In this document: one piece after another, positions 8,623 to 17,310 of the stretch | Layout of the letters: the number at the start of each line of letters is the position of its first letter | How positions within the stretch are numbered: the first letter of the stretch is position 1 | Source: Acidobacteriota bacterium | Lineage (GTDB): Bacteria; Acidobacteriota; Terriglobia; Terriglobales; Acidobacteriaceae | DNA length: 64,000 nt | Assembly: GCA_013289685.1 (NCBI GenBank) | Contig: JABCZL010000009.1 | Span: 62,001-126,000 of the forward strand | Direction of reading: 5' to 3' | The notes under the pieces: generated by a model | The model's database searches: none | What the model saw: the letters and a program-made list of their open reading frames with translations, nothing else | Told to the model about the DNA's origin: nothing | Program-made: the position numbers and the translations under genes

Positions 8623-8628
8623 ATTATA
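8623..8628 (-). promoter_or_regulatory. possible -10 box for bamA
   Basis: A perfect TATAAT on the minus strand, about 70 bases before the bamA start. A weak TTGGAC lies 19 bases further upstream, so the -35 assignment is poor. Confidence 0.35.
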
Positions 8629-8730
8629 CGGTAGAGCAAGGGAAAGCGTCCAAGCCGCAACTCTTTCTGGGTCCGATCAACACACATCTAACCCAGCAGG
8701 TCGACCCGATCGCCAAAACCTGCGGTTGCT

Positions 8731-10977
8731 TCATGGGGATGGCTTAGATAACTCTACCTCAACCAAGACGGAATAAAACGTAGCCGAGTTGCCCATGTCG
8801 GCAAGTTTTTCTGAAGTCAGGGCATTGATGCTCTGGAAACCAGGGGTCATCTTCGCCCAATTGAGGCGTGCCGAGACGACGCCCGGCTGAACTTTGCCGT
8901 CTACCCGCGCCTTCAGCACCATATCACCCCTGCGGTTGAAGACGCGAACTTTGTCGCCCTCGGCGATGCCGCGCGCCCGGGCATCGGCCGCGGAAATCTC
9001 CAACAGTCCGGGTTCTTCCATCGCCTGTACCGAGGGCACATTAGAAAATGACGAGTTCAGGAAGTTGTCGGACTTGCGGGCCAGCAACTCCAGCGGGAAG
9101 CCGTTTTTCTTTCCGTGCCGCGATTCCGCAGGAGGAATGAAATCGGCGACCGGATCGAGCCCGAGCGCCTTCACCGCCTCGCTGTAAAGCTCAGCCTTGC
9201 CGGAAGGCGTGCGGAAGTTCCCCTGCGCAAAAGGAAGAAACGGAGCAGGTTGTGTGGATTCGTTTTTTGTGGACGCTGGTTGTGTGGGGACAGCCGCCCC
9301 CGGCTGTCCGGCGGAGCGAGGCTCCGCTGCAATCGGGTCTGACGTTCCGGAAGCCGAGAAATTCAGCCGCGCTTGCCCCTGCTCCAACCGCTCGCGGTTG
9401 ATGCCGGAGAGCCAGGGGTCCTTCGAATCCAGTGCGAGATCGATCATCTCGTCGACGGTTTCCCGGAAGCAGTCCTCTTTGAATCCCATGCGCTCGGCCA
9501 GCGCGCGGAAGAGTTCAACATTCGGCCGGCACTCGCCCAGCGGCGCAATCGCCTGATTCGAAACCTGGACATAATAGTGCCCGTAGGCTTTTTGCAGGTC
9601 TTTGTGTTCAAAGAACGTGCTCGCGGGCAGCACGATATCGGCGTAATCCGTCGTATCCGTAAAGAACTGCTCGTGCACCACCGTAAAAAGATCGGGCCGG
9701 AGCAAGCCGCGCACCACGTCGTTGTGCTGCGGGCAAACCGCTGCCGGATTCGAGCCGTAAACAAACAAGGCCTTCACCGGCGGGTCGTTCAGCGTGTTCA
9801 GTGCTCGCCCCAGTTCCACCATGTTGATGGTGCGCGCTTCGCGTCCCAGCGCAACATTCATCAGGTCGGGGCGCTTCAAGGCCTTCGTGTTGAAAGCAGC
9901 TCCGCCGCTGGTGGACATCTGCAACCCGCCGCCGATTTCCTTCCATGATCCGATCACGCAGGGCAGCATGACGATGGTGCGAGTCGCCATCCCACCGCGT
10001 TCCGAGCGCTGCACGCCGTAGTTCAGACGGATCACCGACGGCCTTATTCCGGCATACTCGCGCGCCAGCTTGCGAATGTCGTTGGCGGCAATCCCCGTCC
10101 ACTGCGCGACCCGCTCGGGCGGATACTCTTTCACCTTCTCACGCAGTTGCTCGAATCCCAGCGTGTACTGCGCAACATAGTCGGCGTCATGCAGATTTTC
10201 GCCGATGATAACGTGCATCATGCCCAGGGCCAGGGCCGCGTCCGTGCCCGGATTGATGGGCAAATACCAGTCGGCGCAGGCCGCGGTCCGCGTGCGGTAG
10301 GGATCGATCACCACCAGCTTCGCGCCCTTGCGTCGCGCCTCGGCGATGAACGGCCACAAATGCACATTGTTGGCGTGAATATTCGACGCCCACGCAATGA
10401 TGTACTTGGCGTGCGGAAACTGCTCAGGCTCGGTGCCGAGTTTCACGCCCAGAACCGACTCCAGCCCAGCTTCTCCAGCCGCCGAACAGATCGCGCGGTC
10501 GAGTTGCGATGCTCCCAGGCGATGGAAAAATCTGCGATCCATTGATGCGCTGTTGAGCGCCCCCAGCGTGCCTCCAAAGGAATAAGGCAGGATGGCCTCG
10601 CTGCCAAATTCGCTCGAGATCGCGCGAAAGCGCGCAGCGATCTCGTCCAGCGCCTCATCCCAGGAAATCCGCTGCCAGGTGTGTTGGTTTTGCTCTTGAT
10701 TGTGTGGGACCGGATCTTTGATCCGGTCAGGCGGAGCGAAGCTCCGCTGCCCCGCGACCGGCGCCTTAGGCCCAATCCGTCGCATGGGATACAGCACCCG
10801 GTCCGGCGAATACACCCGATCCAGATACTTCGCCACCTTGGCGCACAAAAACCCGCGCGTAACCGGATGCTCCGGATCCCCCTGAATCTTCGTAGCCCGC
10901 CCGTCCTCGACGGTGATCAGCACCCCGCAAGCATCGGGACAGTCGTGCGGGCACGCGGCATGGACAACCTGCTTCAT
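8731..10977 (-). CDS. molybdopterin-dependent oxidoreductase
   Basis: A 748-residue cytoplasmic enzyme of the DMSO-reductase family. The N-terminus has a 4Fe-4S site (CPHDCPDAC then FLCAK), followed by the three catalytic domains and a C-terminal molybdopterin dinucleotide-binding domain (about residues 640-748, with GDKVRVFNRRGDMVLKARV). There is no Tat signal and no partner subunit gene, so the redox partner and substrate are unknown. The ATG at 10977 is chosen because the Cys motif follows at once and a TATAAT box lies nine bases upstream. Two extra segments are read from 50-base palindromic elements (10701-10750 and 9281-9330): an insert after residue ~65 before 'RISWDEAL', and one near residue ~560. 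Both keep the frame. Confidence 0.93.
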   Translation of the reverse strand: MKQVVHAACPHDCPDACGVLITVEDGRATKIQGDPEHPVTRGFLCAKVAKYLDRVYSPDRVLYPMRRIGPKAPVAGQRSFAPPDRIKDPVPHNQEQNQHTWQRISWDEALDEIAARFRAISSEFGSEAILPYSFGGTLGALNSASMDRRFFHRLGASQLDRAICSAAGEAGLESVLGVKLGTEPEQFPHAKYIIAWASNIHANNVHLWPFIAEARRKGAKLVVIDPYRTRTAACADWYLPINPGTDAALALGMMHVIIGENLHDADYVAQYTLGFEQLREKVKEYPPERVAQWTGIAANDIRKLAREYAGIRPSVIRLNYGVQRSERGGMATRTIVMLPCVIGSWKEIGGGLQMSTSGGAAFNTKALKRPDLMNVALGREARTINMVELGRALNTLNDPPVKALFVYGSNPAAVCPQHNDVVRGLLRPDLFTVVHEQFFTDTTDYADIVLPASTFFEHKDLQKAYGHYYVQVSNQAIAPLGECRPNVELFRALAERMGFKEDCFRETVDEMIDLALDSKDPWLSGINRERLEQGQARLNFSASGTSDPIAAEPRSAGQPGAAVPTQPASTKNESTQPAPFLPFAQGNFRTPSGKAELYSEAVKALGLDPVADFIPPAESRHGKKNGFPLELLARKSDNFLNSSFSNVPSVQAMEEPGLLEISAADARARGIAEGDKVRVFNRRGDMVLKARVDGKVQPGVVSARLNWAKMTPGFQSINALTSEKLADMGNSATFYSVLVEVELSKPSP
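9281..9330. repeat. bipartite palindromic element inside a coding region, copy A
   Basis: A 50-base unit made of two hairpins, GGACAGCC/GGCTGTCC followed by GCGGAGC/GCTCCGC, lying in frame in the molybdopterin oxidoreductase gene. It has the same layout and length as 10701-10750 and matches the first hairpin of elements at 59736, 61448 and 63540. Confidence 0.85.
10701..10750. repeat. bipartite palindromic element inside a coding region, copy B
   Basis: Fifty bases beginning TGTGTGGGAC and ending GCTCCGCTGC, like copy A. The first hairpin here is GACCGGATC/GATCCGGTC, so the stem sequence differs while the pairing and the second hairpin are kept. It is read through in frame near the N-terminus of the molybdopterin oxidoreductase. 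Confidence 0.85.
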
Positions 10978-10986
10978 CGCTCTTCG

Positions 10987-10992
10987 ATTATA
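10987..10992 (-). promoter_or_regulatory. -10 box of the molybdopterin oxidoreductase gene
   Basis: TATAAT on the minus strand, nine bases before the ATG. The mRNA leader would be only a few bases or absent. Confidence 0.45.
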
Positions 10993-11109
10993 CGGTGCTT
11001 CCTGCGCTGGGAGAGACCTACGTGGAACGACCAATTTCAGAGATGCGCTACCGGGAAACAAGCCGGACAGAACTTTGTGCGAGGGAAAACTTCTTTCGCC
11101 GTGGATTCA

Positions 11110-11214
11110 CGCGGATTCACGCGGATAAGACACAATTGGCAGAAAACGACCTCGCACACATATCTCGTGAGCAGGATGCAACATTCAACTGTGTCTTATC
11201 CGCGTGAATCCGCG
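11110..11214. repeat. inverted repeat of the CACGCGGAT type
   Basis: Two perfect 25-base arms (11110-11134 and 11190-11214) built from GGATTCACGCGGAT units face each other across 55 bases. It sits after the end of frr. A related but different inverted repeat is at 11873-11949. Confidence 0.8.
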
Positions 11215-11237
11215 CAGATCCGCGGCGAAATGCAGTC

Positions 11238-11813
11238 CTACTTCAACTCCAGAACTTCTTTCTCTTTCCCCTTGCTCATGTCTTCCATCTTCTTGATTTC
11301 GCCGTCGGTCAGCTTCTGAATCTCGTCGAGCGAGCGCTTCTCTTCGTCTTCGGTGATCTTCTTGTCTTTCAGCGCCTTCTTGATCGCGTCGTTGCCGTCG
11401 CGGCGAATGTTGCGGACGGCCGTGCGGTGCTCTTCCAGCACCCGGTGCAGGTGCTTCACCATGTCCTGCCGGCGCTCCTGGGTGAGCGGTGGAACCGGCA
11501 CGCGGATGAGTTTGCCATCGTTCATCGGATTCAATCCCATGTCTCCGGAGCGGATCGCCTTTTCAATCGCTCCCAGCTGAGACGGATCGAAGGGCTGCAC
11601 CGTGATCAGCTGGGCCTCGGGCGCATGCACTTGGGCGACCTGGTTCAGCGGCATCTGCGAGCCGTAGTAGTCCACGCTCACGTTATCGAGCATGTGCACG
11701 TTGGCGCGCCCGGTGCGCACGCCCGCCATCGCCTTACGGAAATCTTCCACCGCCTTATCCATTCGCGTTTTGAGTTGAACTCGAATCTCTTTCAGAGGCG
11801 CGCTGTCAGCCAT
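11238..11813 (-). CDS. frr: ribosome recycling factor
   Basis: Releases 70S ribosomes from mRNA after termination, together with EF-G. The 191-residue length is normal. The three-helix-bundle domain is recognisable (FRKAMAGVRTGRANVHML near the start; the C-terminal helix EIQKLTDGEIKKMEDMSKGK) with the beta-rich head between (YYGSQMPLNQVAQV, RVPVPPLTQERR). It is the last gene of the rplM-rpsI-rpsB-tsf-pyrH-frr series on the minus strand. A TATAAT box at 11851-11856, about 38 bases upstream, suggests an additional promoter of its own. Confidence 0.97.
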   Translation of the reverse strand: MADSAPLKEIRVQLKTRMDKAVEDFRKAMAGVRTGRANVHMLDNVSVDYYGSQMPLNQVAQVHAPEAQLITVQPFDPSQLGAIEKAIRSGDMGLNPMNDGKLIRVPVPPLTQERRQDMVKHLHRVLEEHRTAVRNIRRDGNDAIKKALKDKKITEDEEKRSLDEIQKLTDGEIKKMEDMSKGKEKEVLELK

Positions 11814-11872
11814 GGGTCTGCTCCATGAAACTTAAGAATCAAAACGTTGCATTATAAACCGAACAAGAAGAA

Positions 11873-11949
11873 CGGCCACGGATTTACAGGGATCGCCACG
11901 GATCGAGAACTTCTCAAAATCCGTGCGAATCCGTGAAAATCCGTGGCCG
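11873..11949. repeat. inverted repeat of the CCACGGATTT type
   Basis: Arms CGGCCACGGATTT (11873-11885) and AAATCCGTGGCCG (11937-11949) face each other; between them are more copies of ATCCGTG. It fills most of the gap between pyrH and frr. Confidence 0.8.
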
Positions 11950-11956
11950 ATGCTAG

Positions 11957-12688
11957 TTACTCGCCCTTCGCGCTGACTCTCGATCCAATCTTCTCGCCCA
12001 GCAGCACGCGCCGGATGTTGCCGTGGTGGTTCAGGTTAAACACGATGATGGGCAGGTTGTTGTCCTTGCACAGGCTGATGGCGGTCGAGTCCATCACTTT
12101 CAGCCCCAATTTCAGAACGTCCATGTAAGAGATGTGGTTGAATTTCCTGGCACCGTCCACTTTCAGCGGATCGGCGTCGTAAATGCCATCCACGCGAGTC
12201 GCCTTGAGAATCGCCTCGGCCTTGATCTCCATGGCGCGCAGGGAAGCCGCGGTGTCGGTCGAAAAATAAGGATTGCCCGTGCCCCCGGCGAAAATCACCA
12301 CGCGCCCTTTCTCCAGATGGCGAATGGCGCGGCGGCGGATGAAGGGTTCGGCTACCTGCTTCATCTCGATGGCCGACTGCACCCGCGTGTAGACGCCCTG
12401 CTTCTCCAGCGCATCCTGCAACGCGAGCGCATTGATGACCGTGGCCAGCATGCCCATGTGATCGGCGGAAACCCGGTCCATGTCCTTGGCCTGGTCGGCG
12501 ACGCCGCGAAAGAAATTGCCTCCGCCCACGACGATGGCGAGTTGCACGCCCAGTTTATGAACGTCGGCCAGTTCCGCTGCAACTTCGTGGATGCGCGCGG
12601 TGTCGACGCCAAAGCCCTGGTTTGCCGCCAGCGCCTCGCCGGATAGCTTGAGCAGAACACGTTTGAAGGCAGGGGTTGGAGTCGTCAT
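11957..12688 (-). CDS. pyrH: UMP kinase
   Basis: Phosphorylates UMP to UDP in pyrimidine nucleotide synthesis. The 243-residue protein has the bacterial hexameric UMP kinase features: the N-terminal LLKLSGEAL lysine motif, the glycine loop [10 protein letters not shown], the [15 protein letters not shown] segment of the UMP site, and [13 protein letters not shown]. It lies between tsf and frr, the common bacterial order. A terminator after tsf at 12855-12880 means pyrH is likely served partly by its own promoter. Confidence 0.97.
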   Translation of the reverse strand: MTTPTPAFKRVLLKLSGEALAANQGFGVDTARIHEVAAELADVHKLGVQLAIVVGGGNFFRGVADQAKDMDRVSADHMGMLATVINALALQDALEKQGVYTRVQSAIEMKQVAEPFIRRRAIRHLEKGRVVIFAGGTGNPYFSTDTAASLRAMEIKAEAILKATRVDGIYDADPLKVDGARKFNHISYMDVLKLGLKVMDSTAISLCKDNNLPIIVFNLNHHGNIRRVLLGEKIGSRVSAKGE

Positions 12689-12748
12689 AGGATCAGTGCC
12701 TGGTTTCCCCTTACAACAGTCTTACTCTGTCATTCCGAGCAAAGCCCT

Positions 12749-12833
12749 TGTCATCCTGAGCGAAGCGAAGGACCTATGCAGTTCTGCCGCACAATCGCGA
12801 TTACACAGGTCCTTCGCTTCGCTCAGGATGACA
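12749..12833. repeat. 27-bp-arm inverted repeat, GTCATCCTGAG family
   Basis: TGTCATCCTGAGCGAAGCGA begins a 27-base arm at 12749-12775 that is perfectly complementary to 12807-12833. The same opening (TTGTCATYCYGA) followed by a variable hairpin recurs at 14742, 15272, 17160 and 37713. Confidence 0.85.
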
Positions 12834-12854
12834 GGAATGTGGATTCTCGACCGC

Positions 12855-12880
12855 AAAAAAAGGCGCCCCGCAGGGCGCCC
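12855..12880 (-). terminator. rho-independent terminator after tsf
   Basis: Minus-strand stem GGCGCCC/GGGCGCC (12862-12868 with 12873-12879) followed by seven T residues, a few bases after the tsf stop codon. Confidence 0.85.
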
Positions 12881-12885
12881 TTAGT

Positions 12886-13542
12886 TTACTCGCCTTTCGG
12901 CTCAGTAGGTTTCGTGACCGCGACGGTCTCGCCCACGTCGCCCACCTTGAAGCGCGCGAAGCGGCGCACCGCGATGTTCTCGCCCAGCTTGCCGATCTTG
13001 GCGGCGATGAGCTGCGAGATCGAGATGGTCTGGTCCTTGATGAAGGGCTGTTCGAGCAGGCAAACTTCTTCATAGAACTTTTCCATCTTGCCGTTCACCA
13101 TCTTCTCGGCGATGTTCGCGGGCTTTCCGCTGGCAATCGCCTGCGCGAGAAAAATTTCCTTCTCGCGGGCGAAGTCCGCAGCCGTGACGTCTTCCTTGCG
13201 CACGTACTTCGGGTCGCTGGCCGCAATGTGCATCGCGATGTCGTGCACCAGTTCCTTGAAGTCGTCGGTGCGAGCCACGAAATCGCTCTCGCAGTTCACC
13301 TCGACCAGCACACCGATCTTGCCGCCGGCGTGAATGTACTGGGCCACCGATCCTTCGCTGGTCACGCGCGCCGCCTTCTTGGCCGCCACCGAAACGCCCT
13401 TCTTACGAAGAATCACGACCGCCTGCTCCATGTCGCCCTTGGCTTCGGTCAGGGCCTGCTTGCAATCCATCATCGGAGCTCCGGTCTTCTCCCGGAGATC
13501 TTTTACTTGTGCCGCTGAAATATTCACTGTAGTCGTACCCAT
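12886..13542 (-). CDS. tsf: elongation factor Ts
   Basis: Nucleotide exchange factor for EF-Tu. The 218-residue form is shorter than the 283 residues of E. coli but close to other short bacterial forms. The N-terminal UBA-like domain (QVKDLREKTGAPMMDCKQAL, with AKGDMEQAVVILRKKG) and the EF-Tu-contact core (IGVLVEVNCESDFVARTDDF) are clear. It follows rpsB by 140 bases on the same strand, the standard pairing, and is closed by a terminator. Confidence 0.97.
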   Translation of the reverse strand: MGTTTVNISAAQVKDLREKTGAPMMDCKQALTEAKGDMEQAVVILRKKGVSVAAKKAARVTSEGSVAQYIHAGGKIGVLVEVNCESDFVARTDDFKELVHDIAMHIAASDPKYVRKEDVTAADFAREKEIFLAQAIASGKPANIAEKMVNGKMEKFYEEVCLLEQPFIKDQTISISQLIAAKIGKLGENIAVRRFARFKVGDVGETVAVTKPTEPKGE

Positions 13543-13648
13543 ATCGATAAATCCTTCTTGTAATTAGATGCTGCTCTATAAACTTTGACCCGCGCCAGAC
13601 GACCCGCGCGGGTCTAATTTTCCTCAACGGATCCCAGTTTTGTTTTCG

Positions 13649-13680
13649 CCAGCGACCAACGACCAGCGACCAGCGACCGC
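13649..13680. repeat. period-7 micro-repeat (ACCAGCG type)
   Basis: Four to five tandem copies of GCGACCA/ACCAGCG between rpsB and tsf. Same period as the AGGTCCG and CTAGCTG repeats but a different unit. Confidence 0.75.
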
Positions 13681-13682
13681 TC

Positions 13683-14576
<894 letters not shown>

Positions 14577-14680
14577 TGAACCTCCTCTTTAGTCTGCATC
14601 CTTTGCGTCGTATTGCCGCTCCGGATTGCCATTCCCGCCCCGCACGCGAGGCACGGGAAGAATTGAACACCGTAAAACAA

Positions 14681-14711
14681 GCTACTAGCTGCTAGCTCTT
14701 AGCGCCTAGCC
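14681..14711. repeat. period-7 micro-repeat (CTAGCTG type), copy 1
   Basis: Degenerate tandem CTAGCTG units. A second block of the same unit is at 15181-15212; the two flank rpsI. Confidence 0.75.
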
Positions 14712-14741
14712 AAACAAAAAACAAAATCAAAAGCCTTGTCA

Positions 14742-14790
14742 TTCCGACCCCCGAGCGAACGCGAGGGGCGGAGGAATCTCGGGCTTAGCG
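14742..14790. repeat. GTCATYCYGA half element, rpsI end
   Basis: TTGTCATTCCGA followed by a hairpin CCCCCGAGCG/CGCGAGGGG and GGAGGAATCT. It is a single-sided member of the family at 12749 and overlaps the 3' end of rpsI by a few bases. Confidence 0.6.
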
Positions 14791-15180
14791 TTTCGAGAAC
14801 TGGAAGCGCTTGCGAGCGCCCTTCTGCCCGTACTTCTTGCGCTCTTTGCCGCGCGAATCGCGGCTGACCATGCCCTCAGCCTTCAGCTTCTTGCGCAGTT
14901 CGGCATTGAACTGCATCAGCGCGCGGGCAATGCCCAACTTCACCGCGTCGGCCTGGCCGCGTACGCCGCCGCCCAGCACGCTGGCAATGACGTTGAACGT
15001 CGCTGCCGTGTCGGACGACGCCAGCGGAGCCTTCGCCGCCGAACGCTGCGCCGGAGTCACGAAATACTCTTCGAAGGCGCGCCCGTTCACCTTGAAATCG
15101 CCGCTGCCCGGACGCAAATAAACTCGGGCAATCGCCCTCTTGCGGCGTCCCGTTCCGTAGTATTGAACCAATTCAGCCAT
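14785..15180 (-). CDS. rpsI: 30S ribosomal protein S9
   Basis: A 131-residue S9 with the expected [19 protein letters not shown] opening, '[19 protein letters not shown]' centre and the basic C-terminus ending KRFQFSKR, whose last residues contact P-site tRNA in the known structure. It lies downstream of rplM on the same strand; the two normally form one operon. The gap between them, 144 bases, is filled with repeats, longer than usual for this pair. Confidence 0.97.
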   Translation of the reverse strand: MAELVQYYGTGRRKRAIARVYLRPGSGDFKVNGRAFEEYFVTPAQRSAAKAPLASSDTAATFNVIASVLGGGVRGQADAVKLGIARALMQFNAELRKKLKAEGMVSRDSRGKERKKYGQKGARKRFQFSKR

Positions 15181-15212
15181 TTAGCTTCTAGCTCCTAGCT
15201 GCTAGCTTCTGG
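15181..15212. repeat. period-7 micro-repeat (CTAGCTG type), copy 2
   Basis: CTAGCTC/CTAGCTG/CTAGCTT units in tandem directly before the rpsI start codon, followed at 15235-15266 by two copies of AATCTCAACCTCAA. Confidence 0.75.
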
Positions 15213-15271
15213 CTCAAACCAGAAGCCGCGCTCCTCAATCTCAACCTCAAGAATCTCAACCTCAAAATTTG

Positions 15272-15320
15272 TCATCCTGAGCGCAGCCGCTTTTCAGGCG
15301 GAGCGAAGGATCTCGCGCCG
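15272..15320. repeat. GTCATCCTGAG half element, rplM-rpsI gap
   Basis: TTGTCATCCTGAGCGCAGCC leads into a GCCGCTTTTCAGGCGG hairpin and GAAGGATCT, one half of the composite element seen at 12749 and 17160. Confidence 0.65.
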
Positions 15321-15324
15321 CTCT

Positions 15325-15792
15325 TTACGAAACTGCTACTTTACGCGCCTTGTACTCGCGCACTTCCAGTTTCAAGTCCTGCGGCTTCTGCGCCTGGTGC
15401 GGATGCTTGTCGCCCTTGTACACGTTCAGCTTCGAAAGCATGTGCGCCGCCAGCTTGTTCTTCGGCAGCATGCGTTTCACCGCCGCCTCGATCACCGCCT
15501 CAGGCCTGCGCGTCATCCGATTCTTGAAATCTTCCGTGCGCAAACCGCCGGGATAGCCCGTGTAGTGGTGATACTGCTTCTGCTCGGCCTTCACACCGGT
15601 CGTTTTAATTTTCTCCGCATTGATCACGATCACGTGATCACCAGTATCGAGAAACGGCGTATATTGCGGGTTTTCTTTGCCCATGAGGATGCGCGCCACC
15701 TGCGAAGCCAGGCGCCCGAGCGTCTGCCCGTCCGCATCCACGACGTACCACTTGCGCACAATTTCCCCCGGTTTGGGGAAATAGGTTGACAT
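15325..15792 (-). CDS. rplM: 50S ribosomal protein L13
   Basis: A 155-residue L13. Recognisable segments are the [19 protein letters not shown] start, [12 protein letters not shown], the '[14 protein letters not shown]' loop and '[19 protein letters not shown]'. It opens the run rplM-rpsI-rpsB-tsf-pyrH-frr. A promoter about 100 bases upstream (15899-15928) gives a leader long enough for the kind of autogenous control known for this operon in other bacteria, though no specific structure is evident to me. Confidence 0.97.
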   Translation of the reverse strand: MSTYFPKPGEIVRKWYVVDADGQTLGRLASQVARILMGKENPQYTPFLDTGDHVIVINAEKIKTTGVKAEQKQYHHYTGYPGGLRTEDFKNRMTRRPEAVIEAAVKRMLPKNKLAAHMLSKLNVYKGDKHPHQAQKPQDLKLEVREYKARKVAVS

Positions 15793-15898
15793 CAGAGTTC
15801 TCCCAGAATGAAAAATGCTGCGAAAGAAGACCGCTCGTTGATTCCCTAGCGAGGACGCCAGGCCATCAGGCGGGCAACCACACGACTACCAAGTCCTT

Positions 15899-15928
15899 AC
15901 GATAGCGTAATCTGCAAAGAATTGTCAA
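15899..15928 (-). promoter_or_regulatory. sigma-70-type promoter for rplM-rpsI
   Basis: On the minus strand TTGACA (15923-15928), an 18-base spacer and TATCGT (15899-15904). The expected start is about 100 bases before rplM. Confidence 0.65.
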
Positions 15929-15980
15929 CGATCTGTTACTTGGAACGCGGTGGTGTTAAGTTACCCTTGGAGGTTGTTCA

Positions 15981-16538
15981 ATGAGATTAATCCCCAAACT
16001 TCTCGTTGTGTCCCTCACTCTCGTCTCGGTATCTCTCATCCTTTCCCTACCCGCTCTCGCGCAGCATGGAGGCCACGGCGGCGGAGGCGGTGGTCACGCC
16101 GTTGGTGGCGGATACGTTCCCAAACATGGACCGCCGCCGGCTCGCGGAACGCCGGCCAGGCCCGCGCCCCAAAATTATCGCGACCGGGAAGGCCACCCCG
16201 ACGCCCCGCACGTCCACCACGACGGCACTTGGGTTGGACACGACGCCGGACGCGATGACGCCCGTTTCCACCTCGATCATCCCTGGGAACACGGCCGCTT
16301 CACCGGAGGCTTCGGCCGCGGCCACATCTGGCGCATCGGTGGAGGCGGCCCCGGCCGTTTCTGGTTTGGCGGCTTCGCTTTCGGCGTCGCCTCCTTTGAC
16401 CTTGCCTTGTGCGGTGACTGGCTCTGGGACAGCGACCAGGTCGTGATCTACGAAGATCCCGACCATGATGGCTGGTATCTCGCCTACAACCCACGACTCG
16501 GTACCTACGTCCACGTGCAATACTTCGGACCACAGTAG
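15981..16538 (+). CDS. secreted His/Gly-rich protein, unknown function
   Basis: A 185-residue protein with a clear signal peptide (residues 1-27, cleaved after LPALA) and a Gly/His-rich segment directly after it ([12 protein letters not shown]). The middle has many Asp and His residues ([25 protein letters not shown]), and the end is aromatic and Gly-rich with [19 protein letters not shown] and a [18 protein letters not shown] close. GGAGG lies seven bases before the ATG. I do not recognise the family; the His clusters could bind metal, but nothing in the context supports this. It is probably periplasmic or surface located. Confidence 0.75.
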   Translation: MRLIPKLLVVSLTLVSVSLILSLPALAQHGGHGGGGGGHAVGGGYVPKHGPPPARGTPARPAPQNYRDREGHPDAPHVHHDGTWVGHDAGRDDARFHLDHPWEHGRFTGGFGRGHIWRIGGGGPGRFWFGGFAFGVASFDLALCGDWLWDSDQVVIYEDPDHDGWYLAYNPRLGTYVHVQYFGPQ

Positions 16539-16623
16539 GCCTCGTCCTCGGAGCTTTGCGAGAGCGAGGTTATCGGGTTGGAAATACCGACAGGCGCCGG
16601 GATCTTTACTCCGGCGCCCGTGT

Positions 16624-16629
16624 TATATT
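16624..16629 (+). promoter_or_regulatory. -10 box of the thioredoxin-like gene
   Basis: TATATT seven bases before the ATG at 16637. The hairpin GGCGCCGG/CCGGCGCC at about 16592-16618 immediately upstream may end transcription from the previous gene. Confidence 0.4.
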
Positions 16630-16636
16630 TTCCGCC

Positions 16637-17143
16637 ATGTTGATGCGCCGGACACTCTCGGCGTGCCTGACCGGCATCCTGCTGCTCTCGTCGTTCCTTG
16701 CCCGAGCCGGCGATGATGAAACTGGCCAACCTGCTCCTCGCTTCCGGGCCAGGACCACGACCGGCGAGCAGTTCAATAACGACTCCATCAAAGGCAAAGT
16801 GGTTCTGTTCGAGTTCTGGACCACATGGTGCAAGTATTGCGAGGAAGAAGCGGCGCTGGTCGACAACATCGCCCGGGAGTTCGGAGACAAAGGACTAATC
16901 GTTCTCGCGGTCGACGTCCTCGAACCCGATCAGAAGGTGAAGAAGTACCTTGCCGAGCACCCGCGCGCGGTTCCTATCGTCCTCACCAAGGACACCAATC
17001 TAGCCGCGATGTACAACGCGCAGGTCTATCCCATCTATGTAGTCATTGACCGCGAAGGCAACATCGCCGCCGAACAGCGCGGATCGGCCGGAGAACGCGG
17101 ACTGCGCCGCCTGCTCAGGCGCGCTGGACTGGAAGCACAGTAG
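16637..17143 (+). CDS. TlpA/ResA-like thioredoxin-fold protein
   Basis: A 168-residue periplasmic thiol protein. After a signal peptide (residues 1-24, ending ARA) the chain has the AhpC-TSA/Redoxin fold: 'GQPAPRFRARTTTGEQFNND', KGKVVLFEFWTTWCKYC with the active-site pair WCKYC, and the cis-Pro region QVYPIYVVIDREGNI. Such proteins reduce disulphides for cytochrome maturation or other thiol targets. The ATG at 16637 is chosen as it starts the signal peptide; an in-frame upstream ATG would disrupt it. No cytochrome maturation genes lie nearby, so the partner is unknown. Confidence 0.88.
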   Translation: MLMRRTLSACLTGILLLSSFLARAGDDETGQPAPRFRARTTTGEQFNNDSIKGKVVLFEFWTTWCKYCEEEAALVDNIAREFGDKGLIVLAVDVLEPDQKVKKYLAEHPRAVPIVLTKDTNLAAMYNAQVYPIYVVIDREGNIAAEQRGSAGERGLRRLLRRAGLEAQ

Positions 17144-17159
17144 TTAGATTTTACTCGGC

Positions 17160-17269
17160 AATGTCATCCTGAAGCGCCGCTCTTTGGCGCTGAAGGATCC
17201 ATGCAACATTTTCGGCCCCGGAATTGCACAGGTCCTTGGCGCCAAACACCGGCGCCTCAGGATGACATT
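17160..17269. repeat. composite GTCATCCTGA inverted repeat between convergent genes
   Basis: Outer arms AATGTCATCCTGA (17160-17172) and TCAGGATGACATT (17257-17269) enclose two hairpins, GCGCCGCTCTTTGGCGC and GGCGCCAAACACCGGCGCC. It lies between convergent stop codons and could act as a two-way terminator. Confidence 0.8.
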
Positions 17270-17310
17270 ACCCGAGATTGCCAATAAGAACTGCCGGATT
17301 CCAGGAAGGC

